Assembly (NCBI GenBank): GCA_028277485.1 | Contig: JANQGE010000086.1 | Coordinates: 1-7,713, forward strand | Length of the DNA stretch: 7,713 bases | DNA from: Chlorobium sp. | GTDB lineage: Bacteria; Bacteroidota; Chlorobiia; Chlorobiales; Chlorobiaceae | Direction: 5' to 3' | Shown: positions 6,219 through 7,713 of the stretch, piece after piece | How the letters are laid out: every line of letters begins with the position of its first letter | Position numbering within the stretch: the first letter of the stretch is position 1 | Translations under genes and position numbers: made by a program | Notes under the pieces: generated by a model | Database searches by the model: none | What the model saw: the letters and a program-made list of their open reading frames with translations, nothing else | What the model was told of the DNA's origin: nothing

Positions 6219-7562
6219 TTAAGTTACAAATCTGCCCTCTAAAATCAAATCTCCGGTCATTTTTACGATATGCACTTTTTTCTCCGTGCCGATAAGATCG
6301 AAAGGTTTCCGCAGGTCGCCGGGCATAACCTGTACTCTGAGATAGTTGCGGGAGTAACCCGAAACCACGGTCTTTCCTCCTTTTCCGTCCCTGCGTTCCT
6401 CGAAAAGCACGTCGAGGTTCTTTCCTATGTACTGCCGTGTGAATTCGCCCTGCTTTTTTTCGGCCAGTCCAAGAAGCCGCCGGCTCCTTCCGCGCGTTGT
6501 CCCTGATGGGACTTTCTGACGGATTCCGGATGAAACCTGTGCTGCAAGCGATGTTCCCGGCCGCATGGAGCAGGCAAACACATGCAGATACGCTGCAGGC
6601 AAGGTTTCGAGCAGTTTGAACGTTGCCTGAAAGTCGGCTTCCGTCTCTCCCGGATACCCGACCATGACATCGGCACCAATAGCGCAATCCGGCACTGCCG
6701 CTGCAGCATTCAGAAAACGTTCCCGGTAACCTGCCGCAGTGTAACGGCGCTCCATTGCTGCAAGTATATCGTCAGAGCCTGACTGAAGAGGAAGGTGAAA
6801 ATGAGGCATGATCTTCGATGAAGACGCAACCGTATCTATCAACCTGTCACTGAGTACGTCCGGTTCAATGGAACTTATCCTGATCCTCGCTACGTCGACA
6901 GTCTCGATTTCCTGCAGCAGTTCGACCATACCAGCCGCTCCGCTCCGGTAGTCGGCAATATTGACACCGGTCAGTACAATTTCACGATATCCTGCCTCGG
7001 CAAGCTTCCCCGCGCCCTCAATCACCGTTTCAAGAGGCACAGAACGGGACTTTCCACGCGCAAGAGGGATAGTACAGTACGCGCAGCCGTAATTGCATCC
7101 GTCCTGAACTTTCAGAAAAGCACGTGTTCGCCCCCACTTCTTGCCGTAAACCAGAGAATGAGCCGGTGCCGCTTCCGCTATACTTCCAGGCGGCGACACG
7201 TTCTTGTATACTGTTTCTTTACCAGTCGCTATATATTTTTGCAGCAAAAATTTTTCCTTTGAGCCAAGGATAACATCAACTCCACCAATTTTTTCTATAC
7301 TCTCGGGATACAGTTGCGCATAACAGCCGATCACCGCAACCCTGCTTTGCGGATATCTTTTTATCATTTTTCTTACCTGCTGTCTGGACTTCTGTCCTGC
7401 CTGTCCGGTAACCGCGCAGGTATGTATAATAATCAGATCAGGCGTATCATCACCGGATGTTATCTCCCAACCGTTTTGAACAAAACTATCCAGTATCGAT
7501 GATGTTTCCGCATAGTTGAGTTTGCAGCCAAGCGTAACTGCAAAAACACGTTTTTTTACCAT
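6219..7562 (-). CDS. mtaB: tRNA (N6-threonylcarbamoyladenosine(37)-C2)-methylthiotransferase MtaB
   Basis: This radical-SAM enzyme adds a methylthio group to t6A37 of ANN-decoding tRNAs, giving ms2t6A and supporting decoding accuracy. The 447-residue protein shows the three family domains. The N-terminal MTTase domain has cluster cysteines C13 (TLGCKLN), C49 (HTCAVT) and C80 (IGCYAQ). The radical-SAM core has CNYGCAYC, giving cysteines 156, 160 and 163, with later HLPLQSGSD and GYPGET motifs. The C-terminal part from about 375 matches a TRAM RNA-binding domain. TLGCKLN and the spacing point to MtaB rather than MiaB or RimO. ATG 7562 is the earliest possible start, since an in-frame TAA lies two codons upstream. 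It appears monocistronic here: apt is 310 bases downstream, past repeat copy 2. All six cluster cysteines are present. Confidence 0.93.
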   Translation of the reverse strand: MVKKRVFAVTLGCKLNYAETSSILDSFVQNGWEITSGDDTPDLIIIHTCAVTGQAGQKSRQQVRKMIKRYPQSRVAVIGCYAQLYPESIEKIGGVDVILGSKEKFLLQKYIATGKETVYKNVSPPGSIAEAAPAHSLVYGKKWGRTRAFLKVQDGCNYGCAYCTIPLARGKSRSVPLETVIEGAGKLAEAGYREIVLTGVNIADYRSGAAGMVELLQEIETVDVARIRISSIEPDVLSDRLIDTVASSSKIMPHFHLPLQSGSDDILAAMERRYTAAGYRERFLNAAAAVPDCAIGADVMVGYPGETEADFQATFKLLETLPAAYLHVFACSMRPGTSLAAQVSSGIRQKVPSGTTRGRSRRLLGLAEKKQGEFTRQYIGKNLDVLFEERRDGKGGKTVVSGYSRNYLRVQVMPGDLRKPFDLIGTEKKVHIVKMTGDLILEGRFVT

Positions 7563-7574
7563 CTTTTACCCATA

Positions 7575-7580
7575 ACCTCC
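7575..7580 (-). promoter_or_regulatory. Unusually spaced ribosome binding site of mtaB
   Basis: The - strand reads GGAGGT, a near-perfect Shine-Dalgarno, but 12 bases separate it from ATG 7562, longer than usual. Another ATG (7573-7571) lies only one base after it and opens a five-codon frame (M-G-K-R-W-stop) whose stop overlaps the mtaB start region in a different frame. Confidence 0.5.
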
Positions 7581-7610
7581 GTAATGCAAATCGATAATAA
7601 AGCACTTTTA

Positions 7611-7713
7611 GGGTACCTCTATTTATTTATTCCGCGCTTCAATTGCTTCGTTGAGCGGTGCTCGAAATCCTCATGTACTCTGTGTACACTCCGGTTTCTG
7701 TGCTCCGTTCGCC
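7611..7713 (+). mobile_element. MITE-like inverted-repeat element, copy 3 (cut by window end)
   Basis: The element begins GGGTACCTCTATT and runs past the window. Its bases 7655-7700 match copy 1 (498-543, opposite strand) at 45 of 46 positions. It has the same TGTAC-n5-GTACA palindrome (7674-7688), where the single difference from copy 1 falls in the loop. The right terminal repeat is not in view. It lies 48 bases upstream of mtaB, so it may contribute to or interrupt the mtaB promoter region. Confidence 0.75.

Noticed and set aside
6193..6687. Open frame of 164 codons on the - strand overlapping the mtaB 3' part
   Set aside because: Out of frame with MtaB, which is supported through its C-terminal TRAM region.
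603..7562. A single new multi-gene system across the window
   Set aside because: The genes are common housekeeping functions on two strands with no shared pathway. Only local operons are supported.

Overview
The window is about 7.7 kb of bacterial chromosome carrying housekeeping genes, probably from a green sulfur bacterium (Chlorobium/Prosthecochloris type). This placement rests on the look of the FtsH, Apt, NhaD-type and MtaB proteins, intermediate GC content and intergenic DNA full of short repeats. It is an inference from the proteins only. No ribosomal RNA, tRNA, phage, plasmid or CRISPR locus is visible.

Layout. Positions 1-445 have no gene. They hold a telomere-like (GGGGTTA)n tract followed by patchy short direct repeats. 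Positions 446-586 are a small element with terminal inverted repeats that ends 16 bases before ftsH. On the + strand follow ftsH (603-2588), a half-size TauE/SafE membrane protein (2612-2977) and an HU/IHF DNA-binding protein (3016-3315). A 171-base GC-rich hairpin region (3316-3486) separates these from genes converging on the - strand. Read in their own direction, these are apt (5909-5376), nhaD (5376-3895, overlapping the apt stop by one base) and an unrecognised 128-residue protein (3873-3487). Further right is a second copy of the small element (5954-6070), a short protein-like open frame that may be a gene remnant (6065-6187), and mtaB on the - strand (7562-6219). A third copy of the element starts at 7611 and runs off the window.

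Function. The genes are a membrane AAA+ protease, a small anion-exporter-like protein, a nucleoid protein, adenine salvage coupled to a sodium/proton antiporter, and tRNA A37 methylthiolation. They do not form one pathway. Only ftsH-tauE and apt-nhaD-128 aa look like operons.

The most interesting content is not coding. Three copies of a non-coding, MITE-like element share terminal inverted repeats with the consensus GGGCACCTCTA. Outer arms align without gaps, but the centres differ. Each centre nevertheless forms a 5-bp stem with a 5-base loop. Copies 1 and 3 are in opposite orientation and share a 46-base core with one mismatch, so they bracket nearly the whole window. I found no convincing new defence, mobile or biosynthetic system.
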